A DNA stretch of 64,000 nt, from assembly GCA_026119855.1 (NCBI GenBank), contig JAOWBW010000429.1, positions 620,001 through 684,000 on the forward strand, given 5' to 3'. The first letter of the stretch is position 1. Each line of letters begins with the position of its first letter. The notes below the pieces were generated by a model, which saw only the letters and a list, made by a program, of their open reading frames with translations, made no database searches and had not been told where the DNA came from. Positions 32,273 to 44,707 of this stretch are shown in pieces. The translations under genes were made by a program, and so were the position numbers. Source of the DNA: Campanula takesimana. Taxonomy: Eukaryota > Streptophyta > Magnoliopsida > Asterales > Campanulaceae.

Positions 32273-35200
32273 TCATGACTCGTCTTTGGGCTTTTGGACT
32301 TGAGGTGTCGCGATTTCTTTTTCTTGAATGGTATCTGGCACCAGTTATAATGAAGATGTAAGTATATGATGGTGTGTTGGGGGGTTTGGTGGGGGGGCGT
32401 ATTTGAAAATGCAAACCTTGGCCTTGAGGCTGAGGTAAAAACTCGGTGCCTGTAACCGAGGATGGTGTTTGTTCTTTCTGCTCAACAGAGGCAGCTGCTT
32501 TCAGCTGCTCCTCGGTTATCTTCAAGTAATCTTCACTAGAGTACGCTTTGTTTGCGGACGGTGTGCCATCTGCAGTATAAAAACCCCATATTTTTTTTTA
32601 ATTAGAGAAAGAAAACAAAAAAAAAAAATATACAGTACCATGGACAATCAATTATATGTGTAAAAGATACAGCAGTGGTACACGCAAAATTCAGTTTAGT
32701 TTAAAACTTAATATATACTCCGAAATAAACATTTCATGACTCACTAGGGTCGATAGTCGCCTGAGAATCGACAGGGGAAGTAACTGGAGGAGTGCGTGAA
32801 ACAGGGGTGGTTGTGGTAGAACTGTAATTGCTTTGCGTTGGATTTCGAATCTCATCAAGACCAATCTCTTTCTCAAGCGTTGTCTTAAATTCCCTAGAAA
32901 CGTCCTACAATGATGGGAAAATGGCAGCAAAAACAGTGTCAGAGTTTGTGAAATGGGTAAAAACCAACCAGTTCTTCTGGATTAAATTTTACATTCTATA
33001 ACCTGAAGTTCTCTAATTGTTGGTTGAAATGCTCGCAAAGTTTTCCCAAGATTTCGAGCAACCTGCATTTTGGATGTCTTTGTTATAATTGTGAACAAAT
33101 GTATCGATAAAGTTGAGCAGATAAATATCGGGCAAATTGCAAATTGGTAACCTGAGTTTGTCTCATATTTGCAATCCCCAACCTAAGAGTTTAATTGTGC
33201 CAATCAGCCACCAAAGTTTGTCATTTTTTTGCAATGTGGTGAATAAACTAACTTTTTGTTATTTTTTTAACGGACCTGAATACATGTGCTTCGCACATGG
33301 CTGTTTAAAAGGGTAATTTTGTCAATTCTTAGAGATGTGCAAGATATGTATTTAACTGAGGGGGTCAACTGCAACTTTTTAAAAAGAAAGGAAAGAAATA
33401 AAAAAATTCGCCATGGCATACCCTTATTTGTTTATCAACTTCATCTTCTTCCTCCATCTTCTCTCTCAATCCCTCACCTCTTTCTCTCTCTCTGCCATGC
33501 CCTAATCAAACCCAGTTTAGATCTACCCCATCAATCTCTCTACTCCGGCCAAGTTTATTTCTTCTCCAGTATTCCAGATCAAGCGGGCTCCGCAAATTAT
33601 CATCGACCTTTCTGAGTTTTTCCCAGCTGCCGGCCTAATAGCAACGCCGGCCTAATAGCAACGCCAGCTACCACATCATCTCCGCCAGCCGACGCACCCA
33701 TCGCCATGTCCAGCCCCCACTTCCTCTTCCGACGGATTGTCTACCCCAGATATCGGTCCGTAAAAATTCTGGCCAACACCCTCTTCTCCGACAGGACATC
33801 ATCACCGGCCGACTCACATCTGTGCCCTGTCTATGATTGTGAAATTGCCGGCTTACACCTTCTTCACAATGTTTAGTTTCTTCTATCTTGTTGTTGATTT
33901 GGGGTTTCTTTATGATTTGTCAATCTGGGTAAGAATTTACAATTATTTTGATTTGCAATTTCAATTTTCTATTTTAATTTTAGAGACGGGAATTTCAGTT
34001 TGGGTTTGTTTCTCTTTTCTTTCTGTGTTTGAGAAACAACCTCCTCTTGCCCATGTTACCAAGAAACAACATTAATTTTCCAATATGGAGTTTTGAATTT
34101 TGAAGTGCTTGATTTGAAATTTGAGTTTTTAAAGTTCTTGAATAATCTGATTTTTGAGACTTGGTGATGGTTTAATGATGATGGTGGTGGTTTAATGGTG
34201 GTGGCGGCGGGTGGTGATTATTGTGAGGCAACTGAATGGTGGTGTTGGTGTCGTGTTGAAGTGATGTGTCGCGGCTGTGGAGATGGTGGTGTTGCTTAGA
34301 GAAGTTGTGAAGAAGATGAAAGGAATAGGGTGGTGATGGCCAGCCATGGGTGGATTTATCAATTTCTAATGAAATGACAAAATTACCCCTTTAAAGGTCA
34401 TGTGCAAACCACATGTGTTCCATTCAGTCAAAAAACTAACGATTTGTTAGTTTTTACACCACATTGCAACAAATTGACAAACTTAGGTGGCTGATTGGCA
34501 CAATTAAACTCTTAGGTTGGGGATTGCAAATGTGAGACAAACACAGGTCACCAATTTGCAATTTGCCCGATAAATATCATATGATTCATCAGATGAATAA
34601 AAAAATCAGTCATTTCTAAGACTACCCCTTTCGATAAATTTTCACTATATCAATACATAAGTTGTCAGAAGATCACAAACATATTGTGCAAATAGCTTTT
34701 TAACTCAAGTGATTTGATAGCTGCTAACTATGGGCAGTATTTCGGTGGTAAAAAACCTGGGTTACTCCATTTTACTTTGATTATGTTATTAAATTGGTAG
34801 TCAACACTAATACTCATTACGGTTCTAAAATGAGGGATATGAAGCTCCTTAAGGCTGCCAAGAACGATCTTCAACCCTGAGGTTGCACGATCTTATCTTC
34901 CCTCCGCAAGACACTAAACAATGGTTCTTCATCAACTTAGAGGAAAAGCATTAGAATCACAGGGTCCTTCCTTCTAACCAACATATTTTATTGACATCTG
35001 GTCCTAAACCCCGATTTGCCAGCTTAAGGTTTTAGATGAAATGTTTTTTTTAGTTTTTTATCCCAAGGTATAAGATAGTACAATCATTTGACAGTGCTTA
35101 GAGGTTGGAGTGTTACCCCATTATTCAACTGGTGAGACTAATACCAACTCAAAAGTTTATAGTCCTCTCTTCCCTTCTTTCTTTTCTGGATCTGAGCTAC

Positions 35201-37643
35201 TATACATCAATATTTAAGTTACACAAAACCCGTATCACTCCTCTTAAAAGAGGTCATTTTATATCCTTTTCATGTGTATATCCCTTAAAAAGACCAAAAT
35301 CACTATTTAATGCAATTGGTCATAACTCATACTCCCTTCATCCCAAATGATCTTCCCACTTTTTTTGTTGTTACTTAGAATGAACTTTGAGCAAAAATTT
35401 AAAGTTGATTTGCTAATGAAAATCTAAAACTTGTTATTGATTGTATTGTTGATGGTGTATCAATTACTCCATCCGTCCCAGAGTAAGTGTCCACCCTTCC
35501 ATTTGCACATAAATCAAGAAATGGTGGAAGTGATGTAAGTGTTGTGAGTATCAAAAGTGAGGTAGGAGAGAGAGAATGTGGGGTAGGGAATAGTAAATTG
35601 ATTGGTATTGTGAGTATAAAAGTAAAGTAGGAGAAATAATGAGTGGGAGGAATAGTAAAGATTCTTTGTCATTTTAGGAAAGGGACACTTACTCTGTGAC
35701 AGACTAAAAAGAAAAGGTGGACACTTACTCTCGGAAGGGAGGACAAGTTTTGGATTTTCATAAGTAACCTATAATCATTGCTCATAGGTTATTCGTAGTT
35801 TCGTCAAAAAAAGTGGGGAAATCATTTTGGGACGAAGTGAGTAACTATTTGCAGGGTTGGAGACTCAGATTGACCCTCCCCATCGTCATTCAACATTTCT
35901 CTTAATTTAGTTTCCATCAAAAGACACATCTGCAGAGTTACTATCAAATCCCACCTCTTTCCAACTGTTGAAACATGGAAACTATGAAATGAACCAAATC
36001 ATCATCCAGAAATTTCTGATAAATTGGAATTTATTGCCAGGTTAAAAATTGAGCACCAGAAAGAAATCTATCTATGCTCACAGGTGATAAGCCTCAACGG
36101 GGTCACGGAGAAATCATAAGTGAGCAGTGACCCTGATCCTACAATGTTGTCTACAAGAAAGTGACATCCCTGTTTACATGCCTCACCGTGTGTCTCAAAC
36201 TCGTTCTCTTTCATGCTCCTATGTTTGTCGTTTTACTTTAACCAAGACAAAAGGCAACAATCCGCAACCACTCAAAATAGTTACTATACTAACTCCCTTA
36301 CATTGTTAAAACATGTTTTAAACATGAAGCTTAAGACTATCATCATAAGTCCACTGCCACAACTTAATGGTCCGAAATTCATATATTCCATTCATGAAAT
36401 TACTTTAAAAAAAATGCAAGTACACTATACTAAAGGAGTATCCAGGCAATTCAAGGCTGAAGTACAATAAATGCATAATACAGGATCACAAGTGTTAGTG
36501 ACAAAATGAGCTCATACACGAGAAATGACTCACCTCGGCTAGACCTTTAGGTCCAAAAACCAACAAAGCCACGACTCCGATCACCAGAGCTTCTGGTGCC
36601 CCAACTCCAAATAGGGATGCAACGATTACCGAACTCCTCCTACATTTGCTTCTTCTTTCTGCAACATAATTCCAAGATTCATACAAAATATAGCACACAC
36701 ACACACACACTTACATACAAGAGCACCAAATAGAGATGCAACAAAACAACCTTACTCTTATAGTTTCTTCTCAACACCACAATTACAAGTTTCATACAAC
36801 TAAGGGCTTGTCTGATAGAGCGGTGCGTTAAAAAAGGATCGGAAAAAAAATCAGTTTTTTGCTAATCAATCGTATCAATGGAGAGTACTTAAGTCTGAGG
36901 TTTTTTTTAAATCTTAGCTCTTTTTAACCGCTCCTAGCGATCAAAAAAAAACCTCCGTTTTGAAAAATTTCCGTTTTCAAAACTGTGCGCCAGACAAGCC
37001 CTAATACACACTCACGCACACAAATAAATGTTCATACCATAGTTACCAGGAACGTGGGACGTTTCGGGACGCGGGACGGGTACGGGAACGAGGAACGTGA
37101 CTTAATAAATTTAAGGTACGCTGGGGGTAGGATCAATTGGGAACGTGGTACGCTCTTTATTGGAAACACATCACTAAGTTGAATATATTAACATATATAC
37201 ACACACACACTTACGTGTGCGTGTGTGTGTGTGTGTCTGTGTGTTGTTAGGGAGATAAAAAAAACTATAATGGAAAGGCGGATAACCATAAAAGATTGTA
37301 AATGTAGACTAGATTCTACGTTGCTGACCGTTTATTTTCCGGTACGATTGTTTGAGTACTTTGGGTCGAGTTCCCTTGTGAACACGGGACGAGTGTTCCC
37401 GGGACGTGGGACGAGGGGGGGTTGGGAGTTCCCGGTAACTATGGTTCATACACAATTGAGTAGCCAATAGCCGATAAACGGTCGCCCTAGCAATTCCAAT
37501 TGAGTTGGTTTTGGGGGAAACTAGTTCCTCCATAAGTTATAAAAAGTCCTGGTTTTTAACACTTCTTAAACCCTAAAAGGCCTAAACCTTAAACTTTAAC
37601 CCTATAAAGACTTTTTATAACTTACGGAGAAACTAGTTTTCTC

Positions 37644-37674
<31 letters not shown>

Positions 37675-37990
37675 CATTCCAAATAAGTAACAAGCATTAC
37701 ATTCACACCTCCAAACACACAATATTGACAAACATCAGGTATTGAATTTTACAGAGAGTATGAACACACAGAAGTGCTAGAAATTGACCTAATTTGAGAG
37801 ATTGTTGTGAAATTGGGATACCCAGTTGCCTAAAACCAATCCATCTCCATTGATGAGGAAAAGCAGTAAGACCCATTTGAGAATTCCATGGCAAACAACG
37901 ATAATTAGGGGAATTTGAAGAATTGGACAGCGAACAAATGATGGGTCTTGTATTCAAATATGATGGAGCGGAAAGAATTGCGGAAGCCAT
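32273..37990 (-). CDS. TATB: Chloroplast Tat translocase subunit TATB / HCF106 (253 aa, six exons)
   Basis: TATB (HCF106) is the thylakoid receptor subunit that, with TATC, recognises twin-arginine signal peptides of folded lumen proteins. Exons on the minus strand are 37789-37990, 36534-36658, 33003-33062, 32745-32904, 32417-32569 and 32273-32334. All junctions are GT-AG and the frame is continuous (762 nt including TGA). Exon 1 is a Ser/Pro-rich plastid transit peptide (67 aa). Exon 2 gives LFGVGAPEALVIGVVALLVF with the conserved membrane Glu (about residue 90) and the FGPKGL hinge. Exon 3 gives the amphipathic helix (VARNLGKTLRAFQPTIRELQ). Later exons give a Ser/Thr/Pro-rich stromal tail with YLKITEEQLKAA. 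Length and motifs fit HCF106 and not TATA/THA4. Introns 1 and 2 (1.1 and 3.5 kb) are loaded with transposons. Confidence 0.93.
33130..34568. mobile_element. MULE-like element in TATB intron 2, 10 bp TSD
   Basis: The terminal inverted repeats are long (about 100 bp or more), starting GGGCAAATTGCAAATTGGT on one side and the same on the opposite strand at the other. The target duplication GATAAATATC is perfect (33120-33129 and 34569-34578). The 1.4 kb interior is partly GC-rich (about 33600-33830) with Pro/Ser/Ala-coding character and no transposase. This is the layout of a Pack-MULE carrying captured host sequence, but the source gene was not recognised. Confidence 0.85.
35332..35841. mobile_element. 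Stowaway-type MITE in TATB intron 2, hosting a second one
   Basis: The outer element begins CTCCCTTCATCCCAAATGAT and ends TTTTGGGACGAAGTGAG, with TA flanks. Its interior matches the element at 24264-24647 (GAACTTTGAGCAAAAATT, GATGGTGTATCAATT) and is split by the insertion at about 35467-35743. Confidence 0.8.
35467..35743. mobile_element. Nested Stowaway-type MITE
   Basis: It begins TCCATCCGTCCCAGAGTAAG and ends CTTACTCTCGGAAGGGAGGA, inverted relative to each other. It is inserted in the middle of the 35332-35841 element, so it is younger than that one. Confidence 0.72.
36804..37001. mobile_element. Tourist-type MITE in TATB intron 1
   Basis: The ends are GGGCTTGTCTG and CAGACAAGCCC, with the TAA duplication at 36801-36803 and 37002-37004. 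The element is 198 bp. Confidence 0.87.
37038..37443. mobile_element. Non-autonomous hAT element with GGGACG subterminal repeats, TATB intron 1
   Basis: Perfect 10 bp ends CATAGTTACC / GGTAACTATG are flanked by the perfect 8 bp duplication GTTCATAC (37030-37037 and 37444-37451). Variants of GGGACGTGGGACG cluster near both ends, and a CA/GT microsatellite lies near 37199-37245. No transposase is encoded. Confidence 0.9.
37514..37641. mobile_element. Hairpin MITE in TATB intron 1
   Basis: The left arm (AAACTAGTTCCTCC, AAGTTATAAAAAGTC) is repeated inverted on the right (GACTTTTTATAACTT, GGAGAAACTAGTTT). A poly-A tract follows. Boundaries are approximate. Confidence 0.65.
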
Positions 37991-38124
37991 GGTTGTGGTT
38001 AGATTTTTCCACCTTCAATCTGATACTTTCGTGAACATTGATTGTTTGGGTGTCGTCCAAAAATAATCCTCAAGTTGGAATGGAAATTGAATTTTGGATT
38101 GAGTCTATGATTTTGCTTTGGGGC

Positions 38125-38430
38125 AATGTTAGGCTACAAAATGAAGTACAGTATACAAGATACGGCATTCCTACAAAATTGTGGCCTACAAAAAATGAGG
38201 TGTTATAATTGTATTGGTGTTTTTAATTAGAACGTGCCGGGTCGATGTAGTCAATAAAATATCGCAACCACATCTTGTATCCTTTATTTTGTAACTTTCT
38301 TTTGTAAGCCTAGCATTGCCCTATTTTATTGGCTACGTGAACCCGGCACACTTCAATTAAAAACACCAACATAATTATGATACCTCATTTTGTAAGATAC
38401 ATTTTGTAGCCATCTTTTGTAATTTTATTA
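38125..38430. mobile_element. Head-to-head pair of TTGGTGTTTTTAATT-family MITEs
   Basis: A plus-oriented copy (about 38127-38322) has the core GTATTGGTGTTTTTAATTAG. It is followed directly by a minus-oriented partial copy (about 38323-38425) with CAATTAAAAACACCAAC. The pair sits 140 bp upstream of the TATB start codon, in its likely promoter. Confidence 0.7.
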
Positions 38431-39321
38431 TTTCCCTTTGCTTTGTATCTGTTCTTCAGTTCTGAAAGACTATAGATTGGTAATTGGCCCAAATAAGTTA
38501 CTGGACTGTGATACTGGATTTGGATAATGGCCGCAAACTCGGCCCATTTATGCTTTTGATTCTCCCTAGGCCTATCCCTCAAGGCTGGAAAATTTGTTTT
38601 CTTTTTTTTCCAGCTTGAATAGATTTTGGAAAAAAATTCGAGAAAAACTTGTTTTACCTTTGTTTAGTGTAAAACTTATTTTCATCTTAATGTGAAATAA
38701 AAATTTTTAATATAAAACATGTTTTACACATCTTTTAGTGTAAAACAAGTTTTTCATAAAACTGACTCTAGATTTTGATCGAAATTGATTCAAATTTAGT
38801 CAATTTTGTTAAATTCTAAAAATTTATCCGTATTATTGATTCTCCATTAAATATTTTATTAAAAAAAATTCAAATTTTATTCAAGTAAATAGATTTTAAT
38901 ATATTTTAGTCAAAGTATGATTAATTCGACCTAATTTTGTACTTTTAAGAAACCTAATATGTAATTATAGTTTCTTCTTTTTTATATTATTTACTTTAAC
39001 TGAAAATGGAAAGAGAAGAGAATAAAAAATATTGGAGAAAATATGTTAAGGTGATCAATACTATGAGTTGAGGAAGCAACTCAACTGTGACCCATAAAGG
39101 GAATGGATGGATAGTAATCAATCACAACACAAACCAATGGACAAGTTAAAAAAGTGTCTCTTCAAATAAATGTACATAATAATTATTTTTAATTTATTTT
39201 ACTTATAATTACAGATCAACCACCACCTACTTGAACATGTGGGATGCTGGTTTAGCTTTTGTCTTGTAGGCCCCCCAATCAACATACTAACACACCCCAT
39301 TTGATGGTCAGTTTTTTTATA
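38431..39321. other. AT-rich spacer, no gene recognised
   Basis: The stretch contains repeated TTAGTGTAAAAC-type motifs near 38660-38760. No coding region or bounded element was found. Confidence 0.5.
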
Positions 39322-39588
39322 CTCCCTCCGTCCCGCCGGAAATTGCAAAACTTACCATTTTGGGCGTCCCATAGAAATTGCAAAATCCATAAATGGAAAG
39401 TTTTTAATACTTTTTAATTAGTGGGTCCCACTTCTCATACTCACATCCACTAACCCACTAACTATTATCTACCCCACTTTCTCTCTCCCACTCAACTATC
39501 AACACTCACAACACATCACCTTTTTCACTTTTTCCCTTAATTCTTGTGCCATAATTTTTTTTTGAAGTTTCCGGCGGGACGGAGGGAG
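39322..39588. mobile_element. Stowaway-type MITE
   Basis: It begins CTCCCTCCGTCCCGCCGGAA and ends TTCCGGCGGGACGGAGGGAG, perfect 20 bp inverted ends, flanked by TA. The well-matched ends indicate a recent insertion. Confidence 0.92.
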
Positions 39589-39590
39589 TA

Positions 39591-40432
39591 TATAAAAAAA
39601 AAATGTCCAGAAAAATACCCTCTTTGTGGGCCCAAAATTCAAAGAGGAAATAATAATAATAATACTAAACCAAAAGCAACCTCTTTTTACTTGTAGACTT
39701 TTTGGTTTTCCTTTTGTTGTTTATGGAGTGAATCTTCAAAACGTTTGGAACCCCTTAGCTCAAAATTTATAATTGAGTTAAATGAGTGTGTAAAAGGTAA
39801 AAAAGATAAAAAGAGTCATTATGGTAGAAAGGTTCAATGAAAGTAAAGCTCCAAATTATAGGATATGTGCTAGTAAAGAAAGTTACTTTTGTGCCATTAT
39901 TTGCTAGTACCTTTCTGCACTTTTTAATGTGCTGAAGCTGGTATTATGAATAAGTCGCATTTTGAAATTTTTTTATATACTCTTTCCGTTAGGATGAATA
40001 AGATTTTTCAAAATTGGATCGATCTATGTAATCGGTCTGAAATCAATAGTATTGTTACGGTGCTGATTCTAATTTTTTTAAAAAACATGTATAATAATTT
40101 GGGATCGAATAACTATGTTTATTAGGAGTAGTGCACAAAAACCTTAAGTTAAACTTCTCAACATGTTAATTTTTTCTTTATCGTTTTCACTTCCCCATCG
40201 TATAACTATCTGAGTCCAAATCATATGTGGCACTTTGTGTACTACTCCATGTGTCATACGTGATTTAATGGCTCACAGGTATTGAGCTTGACATTATATT
40301 AATATTCTCCAAACCTGTGAACGGTTGGATTACAAATTATACATGCAATGACACATAAGAGTGGTAAGGGAGATCTCGACTCGTAAGTATCTACAATATC
40401 TACTGAATTTGCAACTTAATGCAATTAACAAT
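39591..40432. other. Spacer, no gene recognised
   Basis: This is AT-rich sequence up to the second copia element. No supported feature. Confidence 0.5.
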
Positions 40433-40873
40433 TGTTAGAGCAATAACAAGACTTGATAAGAAAAGCGAGCAATCACAAGAACACAGATTTACGTGGTTCA
40501 CCAACTTGGTTACGTCCACGGGGAGGGGAGAGAATATTATCATCAATCTGGAAAAACGATTACAAGATCACACTATTACTGTTGCACGAATTTTTGATCA
40601 CAATAATTCCAAACTGTGCAACTGTAGAATTACAGACCTCGCTCTGAGCACTCTAATAATTTGTCTATGACAATCTGAGGTGTGATTTTAATCTAAACTA
40701 CTGGCCTCTATTTATACTAGTAAAGTTTATCTCAAAATCTCTTAGGAACTTGGAAACCTAGTCCAAAACTGACTTGGAAACCTTCCTTCTGCGCTCTGTC
40801 CCGGAATTACGAAATCTCTCTGTTGTTTAATCCTTTAACTCGGCGTCCCAAATTCAAAGGCATTAACCCAACA
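40433..40873 (-). repeat. 3' LTR (left) of the minus-strand copia element
   Basis: On the plus strand it starts TGTTAGAGCAATAAC and ends TTAACCCAACA. Confidence 0.93.
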
Positions 40874-40975
40874 ATCTCCACCTTGACTTTGAATCTCCAT
40901 GACAACAAACCTTTTCTCCCCCCTCGCCTCTTCTGCTATCTAATAGCTGCGAACAATCTGCAAGTCCAAGCAATG

Positions 40976-41689
40976 TTAGAACTTGCTTCCCGTCACGAGT
41001 TTTGTGAACATGTCTGCAAGGTTGTTCGCCGTCCCTACCTTCACCTTTACCCGTTTCTCATCCCTTAGGAAATGATATCTGACATCAATGTTCTTGGTCC
41101 TCGCATGATGAACCCCAAGATTGATGATCAATCCCTTCAACCATATTCCTTCCTTAGCGGACTCTGTCAATGCCACGTATTCTGCCTCTGTTGTAGACAA
41201 CGTCACTGTCGTCTGCAATCTAGCCTTCCAACTGACAACTGACCCACCAAGCGTGAACACATATCCGGTCTTCGATCTTCTTGAGTCAACATCACCCAAA
41301 TCTGAGAAACCCTTGACTGCACATTCTGTCCCATCTCCACAGACGAGTCTGACATCGCTAGTGAGCACTGTAGTATACATCAAACTACCAACTGCACTAG
41401 CATAGGATACTGGAGCCATATACTCTTTCTCCTCAACTGATTTGGGCCCAAACGCGACTGTATGTGCATTCACTGCACTCGGAGTATCTATAGCCTTAGC
41501 TGTCGACCCACCAAACCTTTCTGAAACTTTCTTGATGTATCTTTTCTGGGATAAGAACAGTTTCCGTTTGGCTCTGTCTCTATAGATCTCCATACCCAAA
41601 ATTTTCTTCGCGTTACCCAAACCCTTCATCTCTGCGACTAATAAGCCTTTCGACTTCTGAATCTCTGACTTCTTGACTGCTGCTATCAT
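40976..41689 (-). pseudogene. Copia RT C-terminus and RNase H, active-site segment deleted
   Basis: The reading runs from the end of the RT palm (MIAAVKKSEIQKSK, LGMEIYRDR, LSQKRYIKKV) to RNase H (SRRSKTGYVFTLGG, LSTTEAEYVALTESAKE, NLADMFTKL). The YVDD catalytic block that should precede it is missing: the upstream frame (about 41700-41760) joins straight to this point, indicating a deletion of a few hundred bases. RNase H Asp positions near FSDLGDVDS also look altered. Confidence 0.88.
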
Positions 41690-41919
41690 ATAGCTGTCAA
41701 ATCTCTTGTATCACTGCCTAGGCGATTGCTTCAATCTACAAACTTGATCTTCCTTACCAGGAACTTGGAATCCTTCCGACTCTATCATGTATATCTCTCC
41801 CTTATTGCTATCAACACTCTGATCGAAGTGTGTCTGACCACTGGTGAGAAGATCCCATTGTAGTTCACCCCCTCTCTTTGTGTGAAACCCCTTGCAACAT
41901 CTCGAGATTTATACTTGAC

Positions 41920-43245
41920 CTATTCTGCCGAGGACATCCTTTCCCTTTTCTTGAAGATCCACTTGCAAGTCACAATCTTCCTGCCTTCTGGCCTTGTAGT
42001 CAACTTCCAAGTCCGATTCCTGTGAAGAGACTCCATCTCATCACCCATAGCCGCATACCACTGAGATGACTCTGAACATGTATCTGCTTTATTGAAAATA
42101 GAAGGTTCCGCAAGAACGGGCTCTACTTCCTCAGCAACCTGCAGTGCATAAGACACCAAGTCTTCAAATCCATTCCTGAAATTAGCTCTTCTAGACCCTC
42201 CTTGTGCTAACCCATGTTCTTTAGGAACTAAACTTGAACTTTCTGGTGCTTCAGTCTTTGTCTCTGTTGGTGGATCCTGATTAACATCTGACTGTGGGAC
42301 AACTAACTCTTCAGTATCTTGTTGCTCCACCTGTTTTTCAACATCTGACCGTGGGACAACTAACTCTTCAGTATCTTGTTGCTCCACCTGTTTATCAACA
42401 CCGCCAACACTTGAAACAATCGTGGATTTACCAGTCCATACCTCATAGGGAACTTTGAGGCCAATACCGGTATGAAGTCCATGATTAATCAAGTAACATG
42501 TTGTATTAAGCGCTTCTGCCCAGAAACGTTTAGACAACTCTGCATTGGAGAGCATGCACAACGCTCCCACAAGCCATGTCTGATTCATCCGTTCTGCTAC
42601 ACCATTCTGCTGTGGCGTGCCTCTGCTGGTGATATGTCTAGAAATCTCCACATGTCTGCAAAACGAATCGAACTCAGTACTGCAGAACTCCAAACCATTA
42701 TCTGTCCGGAGCTTCTTGATCTTCTTCTCTGTCTGGTTCTCCACTACCGTCTTCCAGTCCTTGAAATTCCTTAGAGCCACATTCTTGTGCTCCATGATAA
42801 CCACCCAAGTCTTCTTCGAATAATCATCAACCATAGACAAGACATATATATGCCCCCTTAGAAATCCCTGACGTGAAGGTCCCAAATACTCTGAGTGGAT
42901 GTAATCCAGAACGCCTTTAAGATCCTTGATCTTAAGGCCATAAAGAAGATCTTTGTTAGTCAACTCATGCATCTTTCGAGTGCTCATGTGACCGAGCTTG
43001 ATGTGCCACAGCTCAGACATATCTCCCTCGTTCACCTCTTCTGATGCAGCCATAGTCGACTCTGCAAGCGTCTTTCCTTGGAGGAAATACAAGGAGCCCC
43101 GCTTAAGGCCTTTCAGCATCACTTCTGAACCATTACAGACACTAACTGCTCCACCTTTACCTTTGAAACTGAACCCTTTGCTGTCTAACTGACTAAGAGA
43201 AATCAGATTCTTCGTCATAAGCGGAACGTGTCGAACCTCGTTCAA
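41920..43245 (-). pseudogene. Copia integrase plus RT start, with deletions and an internal duplication
   Basis: The frame holds the gag-pre-integrase motif (LWHIKLGHMS) and integrase core pieces (MVDDYSKKTW, RTDNGLEF, TPQQNGVAERMNQT). The first catalytic Asp position reads Glu (HSEYLGPS instead of the usual HxDLWGPS-type string). After PYEVWTGKS much of the integrase tail is missing and the frame passes to a linker with a duplicated QVEQQDTEELVVP segment. It then reaches the RT entry (RNRTWKL, VTCKWIFKKR) and a stop at 41920. It cannot act as integrase or RT. Confidence 0.88.
42293..42406. repeat. 57 bp tandem duplication inside copia pol
   Basis: Two units (42293-42349 and 42350-42406) beginning AACATCTGAC differ at one or two bases and encode the repeated QVEQQDTEELVVP segment, keeping the frame. 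Confidence 0.88.
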
Positions 43246-44333
43246 AGTGACAACCCTACCATCATGAGTCTTGACCTTGATCGAACCAATACCGATAACC
43301 TTGCAGACTGTATTGTTACCATGCTTATATCACCGCCAACTATCTTCCTATAACCGGTAAACCATTCTCTCCTAGGAATGATATGGTAAGACGCTCCTGA
43401 ATCAAGAATCCACGCATCAGATGCGCATGCTGATTCTGATGTTACTAGAGCATAATCCTCATCTGAACTACAATCTCTAGCCGTCATTGCATCTGCTGTG
43501 ACTGGTGCGTTGCCTTGCTTCCTTCTGGGATAGTCGAACTTCCAATGCCCCTTCTCTTTGCAGGAATTACAGATATCCCCAGGTTTCGGACCCTTCTTGT
43601 GTGAAGAATTACCTTGATTGTTCTTCCTCCCACTAAAACCCCTGTTGTTGCTACTACTAGCAACCAAACCCGATGACTGGGTACCTGCCTCATTCCCACT
43701 CGCCTTTCGGCGCAATTCCCTCGTCTTGAGAGAAGTTTTCACTTCCTCTAGAGAGATCCCATCTTTACGGTTTATGCACGAATCGACATAATGTTCATAA
43801 GACATAGGTAAAGATACTAAAAGCTGCAAGGCTGCATCCTCGTCATCAACAACTACTCCTATATTACGCAGTTCAAGTAATGCAGAAGTAAATCTGTCAA
43901 GATGATCATTTATGGGCGTACCTTCAGTCATACGACAATCATATAGCTTCTTCTTCAGGTATAACTTGTTGGTCAATGAACGTGTCATGTACATATCTTC
44001 CAACTTCAACCAAAGATCGCTTTCGGAGTCTGTTCCTGCAACATTGGTTAGGATCTCATCATCCAACTATCTGATGATCTTGGCGTGAACCTTCTGATCT
44101 AACCTCTTCAATGCCGCCACCTCCTTCGCTGCTGCTATCTTGTACTTCTCTAACTGTTCTGCTGTACCTTCTGTAGTGACTACGTTACCCTTGGGATCCT
44201 TACGATCCCTGATTGCAATCTCCAACGGTTCCCATAAATCTTTGTCTACCAACAAAGCCTTCATCTTGATCTGCCAGAGAGAAAAACTATTCTTCCCATT
44301 GAACTTGTCGATCGAATCTGCTCCTTGACCCAT
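43242..44333 (-). pseudogene. Copia gag-protease with one stop and a damaged zinc knuckle
   Basis: The frame opens at 44333 (DKFNGKNSFSLWQIKMKALL) and has an in-frame stop at 44067-44069. It then resumes as gag (SLTNKLYLKKKLYDCRM, INDHLDRFTSALLEL). The CCHC knuckle reads CNSCKEKGHWKFDY: the last Cys is Tyr. The protease motif WILDSGASYHI is intact near 43410. A frameshift then leads to the integrase frame. The domain order is standard for copia. Confidence 0.88.
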
Positions 44334-44707
44334 CTTCTTGTTCTGTGCAGCGGAATCCCTGAATCTCTAACCACGAACCAAAGCTCTGGTGCCACTAAGA
44401 GAAATCGCAACAAGAAACTCCAAATGCATACAATCGAAGACAAAACACCAGCAGCTTCTGTCCGGATACAATTTTGGATGCTACGGACATCAAAATCCAA
44501 TCTGCACCATTCAGATCGAAGATCTATGAGTCCCGAAGATACTCACCGAAAATCAGCACGATCCAACGGTGAACGAATGCGCTACGCCTTTTTCTTCACC
44601 GCTGCGCTGGATAAAAATGGACCAGAAACTGCTACCTTGTTTTTCTTCGATCTTGGATCTCTTCCGTCGATGCTAATTTTCCTTTTCAACCAATCTCTGA
44701 TACCACT

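Noticed and set aside
32178..32525. Single 115-codon ORF as a separate gene
   Set aside because: Its first part is exon 5 of TATB; the rest reads through the donor at 32416 into the intron and then exon 6 in the wrong frame.
36495..36710. TATA/THA4-type Tat subunit as a 71-codon gene
   Set aside because: The motif order LFGVGAPEALVIGVVALLVF then FGPKGLAEV, and the linked exons, fit TATB/HCF106; the frame ends are intron sequence.
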